The position numbers were made by a program, and so were the translations under genes. Source: a virus. From it: a stretch of DNA of 64,000 nucleotides. Below are positions 32,762-40,912 of the stretch, piece after piece. Under the pieces are notes generated by a model. It searched no databases. It was not told the DNA's origin and was given only the letters and a program-made list of their open reading frames with translations. Location: the IMG/VR virus record IMGVR_UViG_3300044712_002068, positions 1 through 64,000 of that record; one strand, 5' to 3'. Every line of letters begins with the position of its first letter. The stretch's first letter is position 1.

Positions 32762-32871
32762 ATTCACTAAGCCCGTTCTCCAGAAGTGCCCATTCAACGC
32801 AAAAGCGATCGCCCTCAGTCTCGCAAACCGAGCGATCGCCAATGCAGCACCCAACACAAGGCACTAAAACC

Positions 32872-33066
32872 ATGTTCAACGTTTCGAGCTTAATTGTCAG
32901 CACTTTTCTGATTGGTTTGATTTGGTCGCTGCTCGATCCTTTATTCCACCGTGGCAGCGGTCGGCTTGATTTTCTGGTTTCCGCTGCGACGGTTTCAGCT
33001 TTTGATCCAGGGCCAGGGCATGACTATGGTGGCCCCACTGGATCGGTAGGCAGCAGCACCCGCTAG
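32872..33066 (+). CDS. Small membrane protein
   Basis: 64 residues from ATG 32872. Residues about 5-22 are a hydrophobic segment (Ile-Val-Ser-Thr-Phe-Leu-Ile-Gly-Leu-Ile-Trp), followed by a Gly/Pro/Ser-rich tail. It is the first gene after the strong promoter and structured leader. Function unknown. Confidence 0.5.
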   Translation: MFNVSSLIVSTFLIGLIWSLLDPLFHRGSGRLDFLVSAATVSAFDPGPGHDYGGPTGSVGSSTR

Positions 33067-33132
33067 GATTGAGCGCACCGCTGGGAGTAGCGCCCCAGCA
33101 TCACTTGATAGGGCGATCGCCCAAGGATAAAA

Positions 33133-33456
33133 ATGAACACAAACCCCGATGAGCTATCGCAAAACTTTCATCTCATCCGTGACGAAATCGAGCAAATCAA
33201 GCGCCTTGAAAGCGAATTGATTTGCCGAAAGAAAATCTTAAACACTTCGATCGAAGCCTTTGTGAGGGAAGCCTTGCATGTGCTGCCCTGTGAAGCTTGG
33301 TTAGACTGCGGCAATGGCCTATTTGTCTATATTGAGCACCCTGACAACTGGAACGATGAAAACGCGCTGAAAAATATCCAATTTATCCAACCCACCACGA
33401 TCAAGAGAGAAGTTGATCTTTGGGTTGCAGACCAAGAAGCGCTAGAAGCCGAGTAA
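33133..33456 (+). CDS. Hypothetical protein
   Basis: 107 residues behind an AAGGA site. Helical N-terminus (Ile-Glu-Gln-Ile-Lys-Arg-Leu-Glu-Ser-Glu-Leu) and a beta-like centre. It resembles siphovirus early proteins of the Gam/host-nuclease-inhibitor length class only loosely. Function unknown. Confidence 0.5.
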   Translation: MNTNPDELSQNFHLIRDEIEQIKRLESELICRKKILNTSIEAFVREALHVLPCEAWLDCGNGLFVYIEHPDNWNDENALKNIQFIQPTTIKREVDLWVADQEALEAE

Positions 33457-33502
33457 ATCACAGCCAGTCTGACAAAGACCCCATAACGTATCAACCAAAA
33501 CT

Positions 33503-34504
33503 ATGGACTATATTCTCTACCATCACGTTAAACCGGGGCACCCGTGCCCTGATGGCGTTGCGGCTGCCTGGGTCGCCCATCTTAACTATCCAAGTGCAAC
33601 AGTTCTAGGGGCAGCCTACGGCTATCCCGTGCCCATTGAGCCACTAGGGGGCGATCGCCTGATTATTGTCGATTTCAGCTTTCCCTCTGCGCAGTTGCAA
33701 GACTGGGCAAGGCGAGGGGTCGATATCATCCTCATCGACCATCACAAAACCGCACTGAACGACCTGGCAGGGTTTAGCGCCTCGCTCTCAGGCTGCACGT
33801 CCTACGGCACGACAGGCGAGGGGCGAATCAGCGAGCATATTAAGCTGGGAAACACGAGCATCAGACTGCTGTTTGATATGCAGGAATGCGGAGCCACACT
33901 GGCATGGAAAGAACTGTTTCCACAGACGCGGATTCCAGGGTTTCTGCGCTTTGTGCGCAGTCGTGACCTGTGGCTAGACTGCGACCTATTTGCCGACCCT
34001 ATCCCACCGACGCTGATTGTTCATGAGGCGATATCAAGCCTCAAGAATGAGATCTGTAAAGAGTTTGGCCGAGAGCATGGCGCGTTTATCCTGTTCGATT
34101 CACTGGCGTGGATGGGTGAGGCCGAGCTGCTTGCCTTTGCCTCGCCGCTGGGCATCCCGTTGGTTGAGGAAAAACGGCAGCAGGTGAGGGCGATCGCGAG
34201 CCGTTGGGAGTTGGGGCAGTTGCCTGGTCTGGCAGAAAAGGGGCAGTTTTTTGACATCCCCATCGTGGAGCTGGCCAGTGATGGCAGCGAGGATCGGTTT
34301 AAGTCTGATGTGGGGAATTACATTTGCAAGAGTGTGCCCACTGCGCCATTCTGCGCCATCGTCAACAGCGACGGCAGCTATGACCTGCGCAGCAGTCGCG
34401 ATGGGTCAAACTTCGACGTGAGTGCGATCGCCAAGCTGCTGGGGGGTGGTGGGCATCACAACGCGAGCGCATTTCGAGCAAAACCCGATTTCACGCAAGG
34501 TTAG
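33503..34504 (+). CDS. DHH-family phosphoesterase
   Basis: 333 residues. Pro-Cys-Pro-Asp-Gly-Val-Ala-Ala-Ala-Trp (motif I-like), Ile-Val-Asp-Phe-Ser-Phe, Ile-Asp-His-His-Lys-Thr-Ala (motif III, DHH) and the DHHA1-type Gly-Gly-Gly-Gly-His-His-Asn-Ala-Ser-Ala are all in order. DHH enzymes hydrolyse phosphodiester bonds in nanoRNA, cyclic dinucleotides or ssDNA. A phage copy could recycle oligonucleotides or degrade cyclic-nucleotide defence signals; neither can be decided here. Confidence 0.8.
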   Translation: MDYILYHHVKPGHPCPDGVAAAWVAHLNYPSATVLGAAYGYPVPIEPLGGDRLIIVDFSFPSAQLQDWARRGVDIILIDHHKTALNDLAGFSASLSGCTSYGTTGEGRISEHIKLGNTSIRLLFDMQECGATLAWKELFPQTRIPGFLRFVRSRDLWLDCDLFADPIPPTLIVHEAISSLKNEICKEFGREHGAFILFDSLAWMGEAELLAFASPLGIPLVEEKRQQVRAIASRWELGQLPGLAEKGQFFDIPIVELASDGSEDRFKSDVGNYICKSVPTAPFCAIVNSDGSYDLRSSRDGSNFDVSAIAKLLGGGGHHNASAFRAKPDFTQG

Positions 34505-34538
34505 CAATGCACAGCGCTTTCAACATCCCCGTAAAATC

Positions 34539-34742
34539 ATGATTCTCTATCTTTGTACGGCTCAGAACTTGACCTGGCAACCCATCAAATACGTTGAGCC
34601 TATGCATCGTGATCGCATTCGCGATGGATACACAGCAGCAGGATACGGCGTCATGATTCTGCGATTTGACGAGGCTCGCGATCGCGGACTTCCTCTGCCC
34701 TCGGAGCCAACAAAAAACCCGGTCGAACCGGGTAAGCAGTGA
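34539..34742 (+). CDS. Small hypothetical protein
   Basis: 67 residues from ATG 34539; the longer frame to 34422 overlaps the DHH gene and is unlikely. Ala-Ala-Gly-Tyr-Gly-Val-Met-Ile-Leu-Arg-Phe lies in the middle. The DNA near its end holds the hairpin ACCCGGT/AACCGGGT. Function unknown. Confidence 0.45.
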   Translation: MILYLCTAQNLTWQPIKYVEPMHRDRIRDGYTAAGYGVMILRFDEARDRGLPLPSEPTKNPVEPGKQ

Positions 34743-34802
34743 CACATTGACAGTAAAACCCATTAACCCTATCAGTATTCCCTCACAGCCACCACTAGAA
34801 CA

Positions 34803-35177
34803 ATGAATACTCAAGAAACTACCAACGGTGTAAAGGCCGACTTAATGCCTGAAATCCTGCTGATGTTAAAGGCGATCGCCAGCCAAAATCCACCCGCATG
34901 GCAGCGTCCACTGAGAACCTATAGCAAGTTTGAATGGTCTAAAATTGGCGCGTCAGTCGTGACCAAAGATGAGCATGGGGCAACGAGCGTTAGCTGGTGT
35001 GGCCACATCTATGTCAGAAGGTCTGGCGATAACCGCAGGTACGGCGCATCGATTTGGTTCAGTCGCTCTGCGGGTAAGGGCGATGACGACGAGCCGCAGT
35101 ATTTGAGGCTGATCACTTTTAAGGATGGAGCTAAGGCCGAGCCCTTGCCCGAGTACGTTGCCAACGCTCTGCGATAG
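34803..35177 (+). CDS. Hypothetical early protein
   Basis: 124 residues, ATG just after a degenerate decamer (CCACTAGAACA). Trp-Gln-Arg-Pro-Leu-Arg-Thr-Tyr, Trp-Cys-Gly-His-Ile-Tyr-Val-Arg-Arg and Gly-Ala-Ser-Ile-Trp-Phe suggest a beta-rich nucleic-acid-binding fold. Related small proteins occur in cyanobacterial plasmids and phages, as far as I recall. Function unknown. Confidence 0.55.
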   Translation: MNTQETTNGVKADLMPEILLMLKAIASQNPPAWQRPLRTYSKFEWSKIGASVVTKDEHGATSVSWCGHIYVRRSGDNRRYGASIWFSRSAGKGDDDEPQYLRLITFKDGAKAEPLPEYVANALR

Positions 35178-35197
35178 TCACCCCTAGAACTTTTGTC

Positions 35198-35773
35198 ATG
35201 GTTGCCTACAATTTCAAGGCTCAATTTGCGCCACTGGTCGAGGCTGGCATCAAACGCCAGACCATCAGAGCCAGGGGTAAGCGACGGCACGCAGCTAAAG
35301 GCGATCGCCTGCAACTCTACACAGGGCAGCGATCGCCCACATGCCGTAAGCTGTTGCCAGACCCAGAATGCACCGAATCAGAGGCGATCGCCATTACGGC
35401 CACGGGGCAAGTGTTTGTGGGTGTGGGTTCCAAAATTCGGCAGCTCGACCCTGAGAGCGTTCGAGAACTGGCAGTTACATCAGGCAAAGATATGGATTCA
35501 CCCTCAACCTCACTATCGCGATTTATCAAACACTGGAGGGAGACGCAAGAACCGCCAGTCTCCCTACTGGAGTTCTGGCTCCGATTGCAGCAAGTAAGCA
35601 GCATGAGCCAAGAACGGTTTCAGGCGATCGTTGACGGGCAGGTACAGCCGGATCAAATAACCAACGTTGATCTACTGTTTATCAGCGGCGTTGTGCGTGA
35701 CAAACAGGGCGAGGCTTTCACCCTGGAGTATCTACAAGCCGTGAATATGGGGCTGCTTGATAGATTCAACTAA
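35198..35773 (+). CDS. ASCH-domain-like protein
   Basis: 191 residues, eight bases after a decamer copy. The N-terminus (Tyr-Asn-Phe-Lys-Ala-Gln-Phe-Ala-Pro, Lys-Arg-Gln-Thr-Ile-Arg-Ala, Gly-Asp-Arg-Leu-Gln-Leu-Tyr-Thr-Gly) matches phage ASCH-type domains that bind RNA or modified nucleosides. The C-terminal half is helical. Its 3' end overlaps the convergent homing-endonuclease gene by 42 bases. Confidence 0.65.
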   Translation: MVAYNFKAQFAPLVEAGIKRQTIRARGKRRHAAKGDRLQLYTGQRSPTCRKLLPDPECTESEAIAITATGQVFVGVGSKIRQLDPESVRELAVTSGKDMDSPSTSLSRFIKHWRETQEPPVSLLEFWLRLQQVSSMSQERFQAIVDGQVQPDQITNVDLLFISGVVRDKQGEAFTLEYLQAVNMGLLDRFN

Positions 35774-36694
35774 GCTCACTGGGGTCAATGAGACCGAATG
35801 CTCTGCTGATTTTTGCCTAGCTTTTGATCTTTTGCTATTTTGAGAAACTTCCGCCCATTCAGGATGTTGCCATCTGTTTTGAATTGGGGTTGTAAACGCT
35901 TTTTCCACAGACCAACCACTTCTGAGTCGTTGCCCTAAAATCCTATGATTCATGCCTAGCTCATCTCCCCAGTCGGCTAGGCACTGAGTCTTTCCATTCC
36001 ACTCGACCTTCTTATTCCTTCTGGTGTTTCTAGCTTGTTGAGCCGTCGTTGCCCATTCGCAATTTTCAATGCAATAGCTTCCATTCACGTCTCTTCTTTC
36101 AATCGTCAAACCCTTTTCTGGCACGCCCATATCATCAACAAAGTTCTGAAACACTCGCCAGCGATCGCAAACCGTAATTCCTCTACCGCCATAATCCTTC
36201 CATGCTGAATTGTTTGGATTGGTGCAGCGTTGGATCATGTTGTTCCAGATCTGCCGTACCGGATGGTCGTACAAACCATGCTTAATCCTGATGCAGCCAC
36301 AAGAGCGGGTTCCCCCATTCCTAAGATTTGTTGTTGTAACAATTGCGATTTCCCCGCAATCGCACAAGCATTCCCACATCCGTCTAGGTTTCTTGTACTG
36401 GGGGTCTCTAGGTGCTTCTTTAATCACAGTCAAGCGCTCAAACCTCTGTCCCACAAGGTTCATCTGAGCGGCACGCGCTTTAAATCTTTCTGCGACCTGC
36501 TCCCTGTGCAAACATCCACAGGATCGAGTATTAGTGTTTGTAAGTCGCGATCGTGGAACCTCAATCGCATTACCACAATCACAAATGCACTTCCAAAGCA
36601 ATTCTCTTTTTTCGTTGCGACGAAACGCACCCGTTGTCGTCAATCGACCAAACCGAGTGCCTGTTTCGATCGGAAGGCATTTAGAATTATTCAT
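35732..36694 (-). CDS. Homing endonuclease with zinc ribbons and HNH/AP2-like core
   Basis: 320 residues. Two zinc-ribbon repeats, each with Cys-X-Cys-Asp-Cys-Gly and Arg-Ser-Cys-Gly-Cys, occupy residues 1-135. Residues about 140-230 (Gln-Ile-Trp-Asn-Asn-Met-Ile-Gln-Arg-Cys, Asp-Tyr-Gly-Gly-Arg-Gly-Ile, Ile-Glu-Arg-Arg-Asp, Glu-Asn-Cys-Glu-Trp-Ala-Thr) match phage homing nucleases. A NUMOD-like HTH (Trp-Gly-Asp-Glu-Leu-Gly-Met) follows. It overlaps the ASCH gene tail and runs opposite to its neighbours, as selfish insertions do. Confidence 0.8.
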   Translation of the reverse strand: MNNSKCLPIETGTRFGRLTTTGAFRRNEKRELLWKCICDCGNAIEVPRSRLTNTNTRSCGCLHREQVAERFKARAAQMNLVGQRFERLTVIKEAPRDPQYKKPRRMWECLCDCGEIAIVTTTNLRNGGTRSCGCIRIKHGLYDHPVRQIWNNMIQRCTNPNNSAWKDYGGRGITVCDRWRVFQNFVDDMGVPEKGLTIERRDVNGSYCIENCEWATTAQQARNTRRNKKVEWNGKTQCLADWGDELGMNHRILGQRLRSGWSVEKAFTTPIQNRWQHPEWAEVSQNSKRSKARQKSAEHSVSLTPVSLVESIKQPHIHGL

Positions 36695-36806
36695 GTTGAC
36701 CTGTTTAGTAGGTTGACCGCGCCCTTGGGTATGTCCAGTACCGCAGGGGCATCCTACTATTTTACCCTCAAAAACCGCTGAAAGCTAGTGATATCAATAG
36801 GTTTGG

Positions 36807-37034
36807 TCAAACCTCGTCCGGATCAACTCGGTCAAAACATTCGATTAAATCATCCAAACTGCATTGATACGCCCTCATAAACAGCTTAACCTTTGCAAAA
36901 GACAATCTAGGGGATTTGTCGAACCGCTCCCACTTGCTGACCGCATTGCTAGTTGTTTTAAGCACTTTGGCCACATCCTCTTGCGTTAATCCAGCTCTTA
37001 ACCGCAGATCGGCAGGGGTGAGTCTATTTCTCAT
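36807..37034 (-). CDS. XRE-family HTH regulator
   Basis: 75 residues, essentially one HTH domain: Leu-Thr-Gln-Glu-Asp-Val-Ala-Lys-Val-Leu, Asn-Ala-Val-Ser-Lys-Trp-Glu. Cro/CI-like size. Immediately upstream lies the inverted repeat 37049-37082, a probable operator, and then a terminator. Confidence 0.85.
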   Translation of the reverse strand: MRNRLTPADLRLRAGLTQEDVAKVLKTTSNAVSKWERFDKSPRLSFAKVKLFMRAYQCSLDDLIECFDRVDPDEV

Positions 37035-37048
37035 ACAATTATTACGGA

Positions 37049-37082
37049 CTGGTCTAGCCAGCCCATTGGCTAGCTAGACCAG
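37049..37082. promoter_or_regulatory. Inverted-repeat operator of the XRE gene
   Basis: CTGGTCTAGC (37049-37058) is perfectly inverted as GCTAGACCAG (37073-37082) with a 14-base centre that includes TTGGCTAGC. GCTAGC elements also sit in the two promoters at 32586-32663, hinting that this XRE protein acts there too. Confidence 0.6.
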
Positions 37083-37098
37083 AAGCCCAAAAACGACA

Positions 37099-37145
37099 AC
37101 GGGCAACCCCCGCCCTGAGAAAGTTGGGGTTGCCCGTCCTAATTT
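37099..37145. terminator. Strong hairpin, probable terminator
   Basis: ACGGGCAACCCC pairs perfectly with GGGGTTGCCCGT around 15 bases and is followed by CCTAATTTT. It would insulate the XRE gene from gene 37399. Confidence 0.65.
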
Positions 37146-37398
37146 TGCACTGAAATCAGCTCAGTGCCGTGAATTCAAAAAAGTCGTCCAGTATTTCATT
37201 AATCCGCAACATTCCCAGCGCCTTGTTGCTGTCAGCAATGTGATTCGTCTAAAGACCAAACACAAGCACCAGCAGCAGCTAGAGCCATTTAATGTCAACA
37301 TTAATTAATCCTAAAAACGTACTTGCAAGATTTACGGAATTAGCAATATTGTTGTAAATAGCATTTTTCGTGGCTGTCTAATATCAGGTTTTCTCCTA

Positions 37399-38070
37399 AT
37401 GGATCTACAAAATTCAAGCCATTCAGCACTGACTGAATGGCTGTTTGGCGCTGTTCAGGGTTGCGAAGAGTTGAAAGCAAAATGCACAAGCTTGCAAGAT
37501 AGAAAAACGCAAAACCTTGTCATCGTCTGCGCTGACTCGGAGGTGGTCAATCGACTGCCGCTGCCACTGCTTGAGAGGGTTGCAATTAAAGCCATTCAGT
37601 TTGATGCGCCCTTTGTTGAAGTGTGGACCTTGGCGGAATGGACATCTGAAAGCCCCGATCGCCGCCCAGAATACGTTTACTCTGCTCAAGCTGCATTGCT
37701 GCTGGTGCGCCAAGTGGGTCTATTGCGGGTGCCGTCAGCGGCTGTGTCAATTCCTGGAATTGGGCAAAACGGCTCTATTGCGATCGCCCGAATGCATGAC
37801 CACGTTGGCTTGTATTGCGCAAATATTGAGCAGCATTGCGCTGCCAAGGCCAATGATTGGCTGGGCAAGGATATGAGCCGATATCACATCCCCAGCGAAC
37901 TAGAGCGGCTCGTCCGGTCATTAGAGCAGCATGGGCGTATCGCGAGCTTTACCTATCGAGCCCTCGACTTTGAGCTGCGTGAAAAGGAGTTGACCGTTAA
38001 TGCGTGGCTGGCAGAATACCAGGGCGATCTCTGCCGTGTGGTAGAGGTGCTACATTCAGCCCTTGTGTGA
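37399..38070 (+). CDS. Hypothetical protein
   Basis: 223 residues. N-terminal helices, then Val-Ile-Val-Cys-Ala-Asp-Ser-Glu and Val-Glu-Val-Trp-Thr-Leu strands. Its end overlaps the convergent regulator by 15 bases. No motif was recognised. Being opposite the regulator, it may belong to the lysogeny region. Confidence 0.5.
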   Translation: MDLQNSSHSALTEWLFGAVQGCEELKAKCTSLQDRKTQNLVIVCADSEVVNRLPLPLLERVAIKAIQFDAPFVEVWTLAEWTSESPDRRPEYVYSAQAALLLVRQVGLLRVPSAAVSIPGIGQNGSIAIARMHDHVGLYCANIEQHCAAKANDWLGKDMSRYHIPSELERLVRSLEQHGRIASFTYRALDFELREKELTVNAWLAEYQGDLCRVVEVLHSALV

Positions 38071-38640
38071 GCCGTTAAGCGCTTTTATAGGCGCGTTAAC
38101 GTCAATCCCGATCAGTCGGAAAAAAGGGGTGCTATCTCCATCGTCTCGGAGCTTGCGCCCCATTTCTAGGATCTCGATTAGATTTGGCGTTGCACCTGCA
38201 AAAATCTCACGGAGCCGTGACTCGGGCATCCTCAACAGTTCCGCCAACTGGGCAGGGCTCACGCCGAGTCTGACCATCTCTTTCCGAAGGAATTCGGCCA
38301 GGTCGCCCTCAACCTTGGCTCCTTCAGTAAACGGAATTTCGCCGGTTGCCATTCTAAACAAGTCTCTAGGCTGAGAAAACGGCAGCCCGGTTCTAGGGTC
38401 TGGAATCAATTCACCCAATGCGATTAGGGTTTCAGCGCTGGGCTCGTTGGCGATCACGCCCTCTGTATTGTGGCGATTTTTCCGCAGTCGCCCAATGGTA
38501 GACGACCCGACGCCAGCATCACCGCTTAGAGCCTTAGACGCTCGACTCATATCGTTTTGACTAACAAAAAGCCTGCCCTCTCCGATCAAGCTGTCGAGGT
38601 AGAGGGCGATTTGTTTTAGGGCTAAAGGTGAATAAAGCAC
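38056..38640 (-). CDS. XRE-like regulator, candidate prophage repressor
   Basis: 194 residues. Residues about 115-150 (Glu-Met-Val-Arg-Leu-Gly-Val-Ser-Pro-Ala-Gln-Leu-Ala-Glu-Leu-Leu, Glu-Ser-Arg-Leu-Arg-Glu) form an XRE-type HTH. Residues 25-60 (Gln-Asn-Asp-Met-Ser-Arg-Ala-Ser, Ser-Thr-Ile-Gly-Arg-Leu-Arg) may form a second. It is divergent from the early operon across palindromes that recur at 1305-1328 by the sigma gene. It is the best repressor candidate in the window. Confidence 0.65.
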   Translation of the reverse strand: MLYSPLALKQIALYLDSLIGEGRLFVSQNDMSRASKALSGDAGVGSSTIGRLRKNRHNTEGVIANEPSAETLIALGELIPDPRTGLPFSQPRDLFRMATGEIPFTEGAKVEGDLAEFLRKEMVRLGVSPAQLAELLRMPESRLREIFAGATPNLIEILEMGRKLRDDGDSTPFFRLIGIDVNAPIKALNGSHKG

Positions 38641-38653
38641 GGGGGTACCTGCT

Positions 38654-38731
38654 GCGCTACGTACAGCGTACTACACGCGAAATGAATATCAATTTTCTAT
38701 CTTGCGTGTCACGCATGATACGGGCTATAGT
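38654..38731. promoter_or_regulatory. Repressor-early operon control region
   Basis: GCGCTAC (38654), the palindrome TGCGTGTCACGCA (38703-38715) and TGTCACGCATGATACG (38707-38722) overlap a rightward promoter, TTGCGT-N18-TATAGT (38702-38731). A bound repressor would cover the -35 and spacer. Two of the elements recur near 1310. Confidence 0.65.
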
Positions 38732-38765
38732 ATTTGAAGTCCACAAACACCCCAAAAATTGCAAA

Positions 38766-38960
38766 ATGAGCGAGCGTCACGAAGTCTACAAACCTATTGC
38801 TATTAGGGCGTTAGAGCGTGGTGATGGTATCGATAAAACTTTTCACTTAATGAAGGGTTTTGTAAACCGTAGATTGATTGCCAAATGGAGCCAGGAAATT
38901 GGGGCTCGGGCTGTCAGGGTTCGAGGTAAATCAGCTCAGCGCTCTCGTAAGGCTGCATAG
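38766..38960 (+). CDS. Small basic protein, first early gene
   Basis: 64 residues from ATG 38766, 35 bases after the -10 of the early promoter. Ile-Ala-Ile-Arg-Ala-Leu-Glu-Arg-Gly-Asp, Ile-Ala-Lys-Trp-Ser-Gln-Glu and a very basic tail suggest a small HTH DNA-binding protein, perhaps Cro- or CII-like in role. Family not recognised. Confidence 0.5.
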   Translation: MSERHEVYKPIAIRALERGDGIDKTFHLMKGFVNRRLIAKWSQEIGARAVRVRGKSAQRSRKAA

Positions 38961-39039
38961 CCAAAAAATTAGCCGCTGCACCCCAGCCAGGTAGTGCAAC
39001 GGCCAATTAAGTTTTCCTTCAGATCAAAGACAGCTAACT

Positions 39040-39270
39040 ATGATTTTACATTCCGCAATAGAGAGATCTACAAGATCTCTCCGACACATTCCGGCAAAAC
39101 GCCCAAAGTTGCGTCATCAGGCGATCGCCAAAACCCTCAGAGCGCTCACTGGGCTGACAGGGTTTGAGCGTGACCACGCTGCATTGATGATCGTCAGCAT
39201 TCACCCCACCGCAGGCGATCGCAGGGTTCTAGAGGCCATTGCAGAGCGGCATCTAGGGGGTGCGCTGTGA
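39040..39270 (+). CDS. Small hypothetical protein
   Basis: 76 residues, basic N-terminus and a helical C-terminal half (Glu-Arg-Asp-His-Ala-Ala-Leu-Met-Ile). The end overlaps the next GTG by four bases. Function unknown. Confidence 0.5.
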   Translation: MILHSAIERSTRSLRHIPAKRPKLRHQAIAKTLRALTGLTGFERDHAALMIVSIHPTAGDRRVLEAIAERHLGGAL

Positions 39271-40139
39271 GTACCGAGCGAAAGCCTGCCAGCGAATTGA
39301 AGCTGCATGATGAGTTTGATGCCTACAGTGGCACCCATTTAAGACGAGTCTCAATCAATCGAGTGCCAGAAATTCAGGGCGATCGCGTGCTGCTATCCGT
39401 TCGCCCTGCCTCGTTCTTTGGCAAGGCCACAAAAGTTTGGTTTAGGTCAGATGCGTTAGTCGAGGTTTACCTCACCCGTGAAGCGAGGCTTAGCAAAGCA
39501 GAGCAGGATCGTAAGCGGGTTTTAGATGTGTTTGGTGGGGTGCCCTACAGCCAGAGCCCCTACGAAATTCAAGGGCAGGTATGCGGCGAGATGTCGCTCT
39601 CACGGGTTCGGATTGTTTTGTGCGACCTAGCACGGCACGGTGAACTGATTCGCAAGCGTCGGGGTAGGGGTAACTGCACGTTTTACCGACCACCGTTGGC
39701 GATCGGCACATCTGTGATTGACACCTCTGGCACCCGTGCAGGCGTTGTAATTGAGCGCAAGCTACTCAGGACAGAGAATAAGCCCTATCCGGTCGTGCAG
39801 TGGATGGATGGATCGAAATCATTTGGCAGTGAGCAAGGGCTTGAGCCAATGGAGCCAGGGAAGGGGCTACGGCTCAAGAGTTTAATCAAAAAGACTCCTC
39901 CGTTACTGGTCAGGCAGTTCGGTCAGCAAGATATTCCACTCGATCTGATCTATCGAGCGAATGAATGCAAGGGCAGGGCCAGGGCTCGCGCCTTTGTTGA
40001 AATTGCCGAGTGGATTGGGGCTTATTCCAATTGCCGTGGTGGGGTTCTGATGGACTGCGATCATGCAGCGCTGCTGGATTACCTGGATTACTGCCTGCCC
40101 GGTTGGCGAAATATGCACCAAAGGCAGGTGGCCGCATGA
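39267..40139 (+). CDS. Hypothetical protein with winged-helix-like centre
   Basis: 290 residues from GTG 39267. Residues about 78-130 (Arg-Lys-Arg-Val-Leu-Asp-Val-Phe, Ser-Leu-Ser-Arg-Val-Arg-Ile-Val-Leu-Cys, Gly-Glu-Leu-Ile-Arg-Lys-Arg-Arg-Gly-Arg-Gly) look like a winged helix. Residues 140-190 form a small beta-barrel-like segment. ATGA joins it to the next gene. Probably part of early replication or regulation. Confidence 0.5.
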   Translation: MSTERKPASELKLHDEFDAYSGTHLRRVSINRVPEIQGDRVLLSVRPASFFGKATKVWFRSDALVEVYLTREARLSKAEQDRKRVLDVFGGVPYSQSPYEIQGQVCGEMSLSRVRIVLCDLARHGELIRKRRGRGNCTFYRPPLAIGTSVIDTSGTRAGVVIERKLLRTENKPYPVVQWMDGSKSFGSEQGLEPMEPGKGLRLKSLIKKTPPLLVRQFGQQDIPLDLIYRANECKGRARARAFVEIAEWIGAYSNCRGGVLMDCDHAALLDYLDYCLPGWRNMHQRQVAA

Positions 40140-40912
40140 TTGCCCTTAAACAGCAAACGACCCCACGGGTCGTTATTGCCCTGCCTCCGGTCTATCAGCC
40201 GAGAGTGGGTGAGCAGGTGAAATTCTCGCTCTTTTTGTTTGGTGAGGAACGGCAGCTTGTTGGATTGGTGCAAGAGAATGCCATCCCTAACACGGCACTG
40301 CTGATCTACGAATACAAGTTGCCGCCCAAACATACGCTGGCACCGATTTACAAAAAGAGTTTCCCCTATCCCAAGGACGGCATTTTTAGGGGTGAGGTGC
40401 AGGTGCCCCTAGAACAAGTGTCGCCCTACGACGGTGATCAGCTTGAGCTGCCCACCAAAAAACCGACCCAGGCCCAGCAGCGAGCACAGCGCAAAGCAGA
40501 GCGAGCCAGGAAGGAAGCTGATAAGGTCGCGCAGGCTGAGGCGATCGCCAAGGCCACTCGCAGCGCAGAGCTGCGCACCGATCAGATGCTGGCTGAGGCT
40601 GCGCAAGCTGAGGATCTGCACACTCGGCTATCGCTGCTAGAGCAAGAACGCGATTGCATTAAATCTGAGGGTGCGATGGGCTTAAAAGGTGCATGGATTG
40701 AATGCAATAAAGTCCACGAAAAAGACTTTATTCAGGCTGTCTGGAATGCTCGCAAGCCAATCTTTAGATCGACCAAAGGAGGGCTAACAAAGAGCCAATA
40801 TATCGGCAAAGAGGGCAGCTTAAAACATCAGCAAGCGGGTGCGCAGTGGAGCCGTAGACAGCGTTATGAGACTGTCTGCGCACAGATTGAAGTTCTATCA
40901 GAGGGCATTTAA
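40136..40912 (+). CDS. Hypothetical protein with charged coiled coil
   Basis: 258 residues from ATG 40136, overlapping the previous stop. The N-terminal 100 residues are beta-rich. Residues about 105-175 are a Gln/Arg/Glu/Ala coiled coil. The C-terminal 60 residues are a compact domain with Trp-Asn-Ala-Arg-Lys-Pro-Ile-Phe. One decamer copy encodes Val-Pro-Leu-Glu-Gln. Function unknown. Confidence 0.5.
   Translation: MIALKQQTTPRVVIALPPVYQPRVGEQVKFSLFLFGEERQLVGLVQENAIPNTALLIYEYKLPPKHTLAPIYKKSFPYPKDGIFRGEVQVPLEQVSPYDGDQLELPTKKPTQAQQRAQRKAERARKEADKVAQAEAIAKATRSAELRTDQMLAEAAQAEDLHTRLSLLEQERDCIKSEGAMGLKGAWIECNKVHEKDFIQAVWNARKPIFRSTKGGLTKSQYIGKEGSLKHQQAGAQWSRRQRYETVCAQIEVLSEGI

Larger units (their letters stand above)
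37035..37398. other. Intergenic control region
   Basis: 364 bases without a convincing gene. From left to right it holds the operator 37049-37082, the terminator-like hairpin 37099-37137 and a GCACTGA/TCAGTGC inverted repeat at about 37147-37170. An AT-rich stretch from about 37290 to 37400 may contain the promoter of gene 37399. Confidence 0.6.

Noticed and set aside
32648-32857. Leftward 69-codon frame
   Set aside because: It covers the rightward promoter and structured leader, has no ribosome site and is rich in HIP1-derived Ala-Ile-Ala.
34714-34731. ACCCGGT/AACCGGGT hairpin considered as a terminator
   Set aside because: It is inside the coding end of a small gene and has no U-run downstream.
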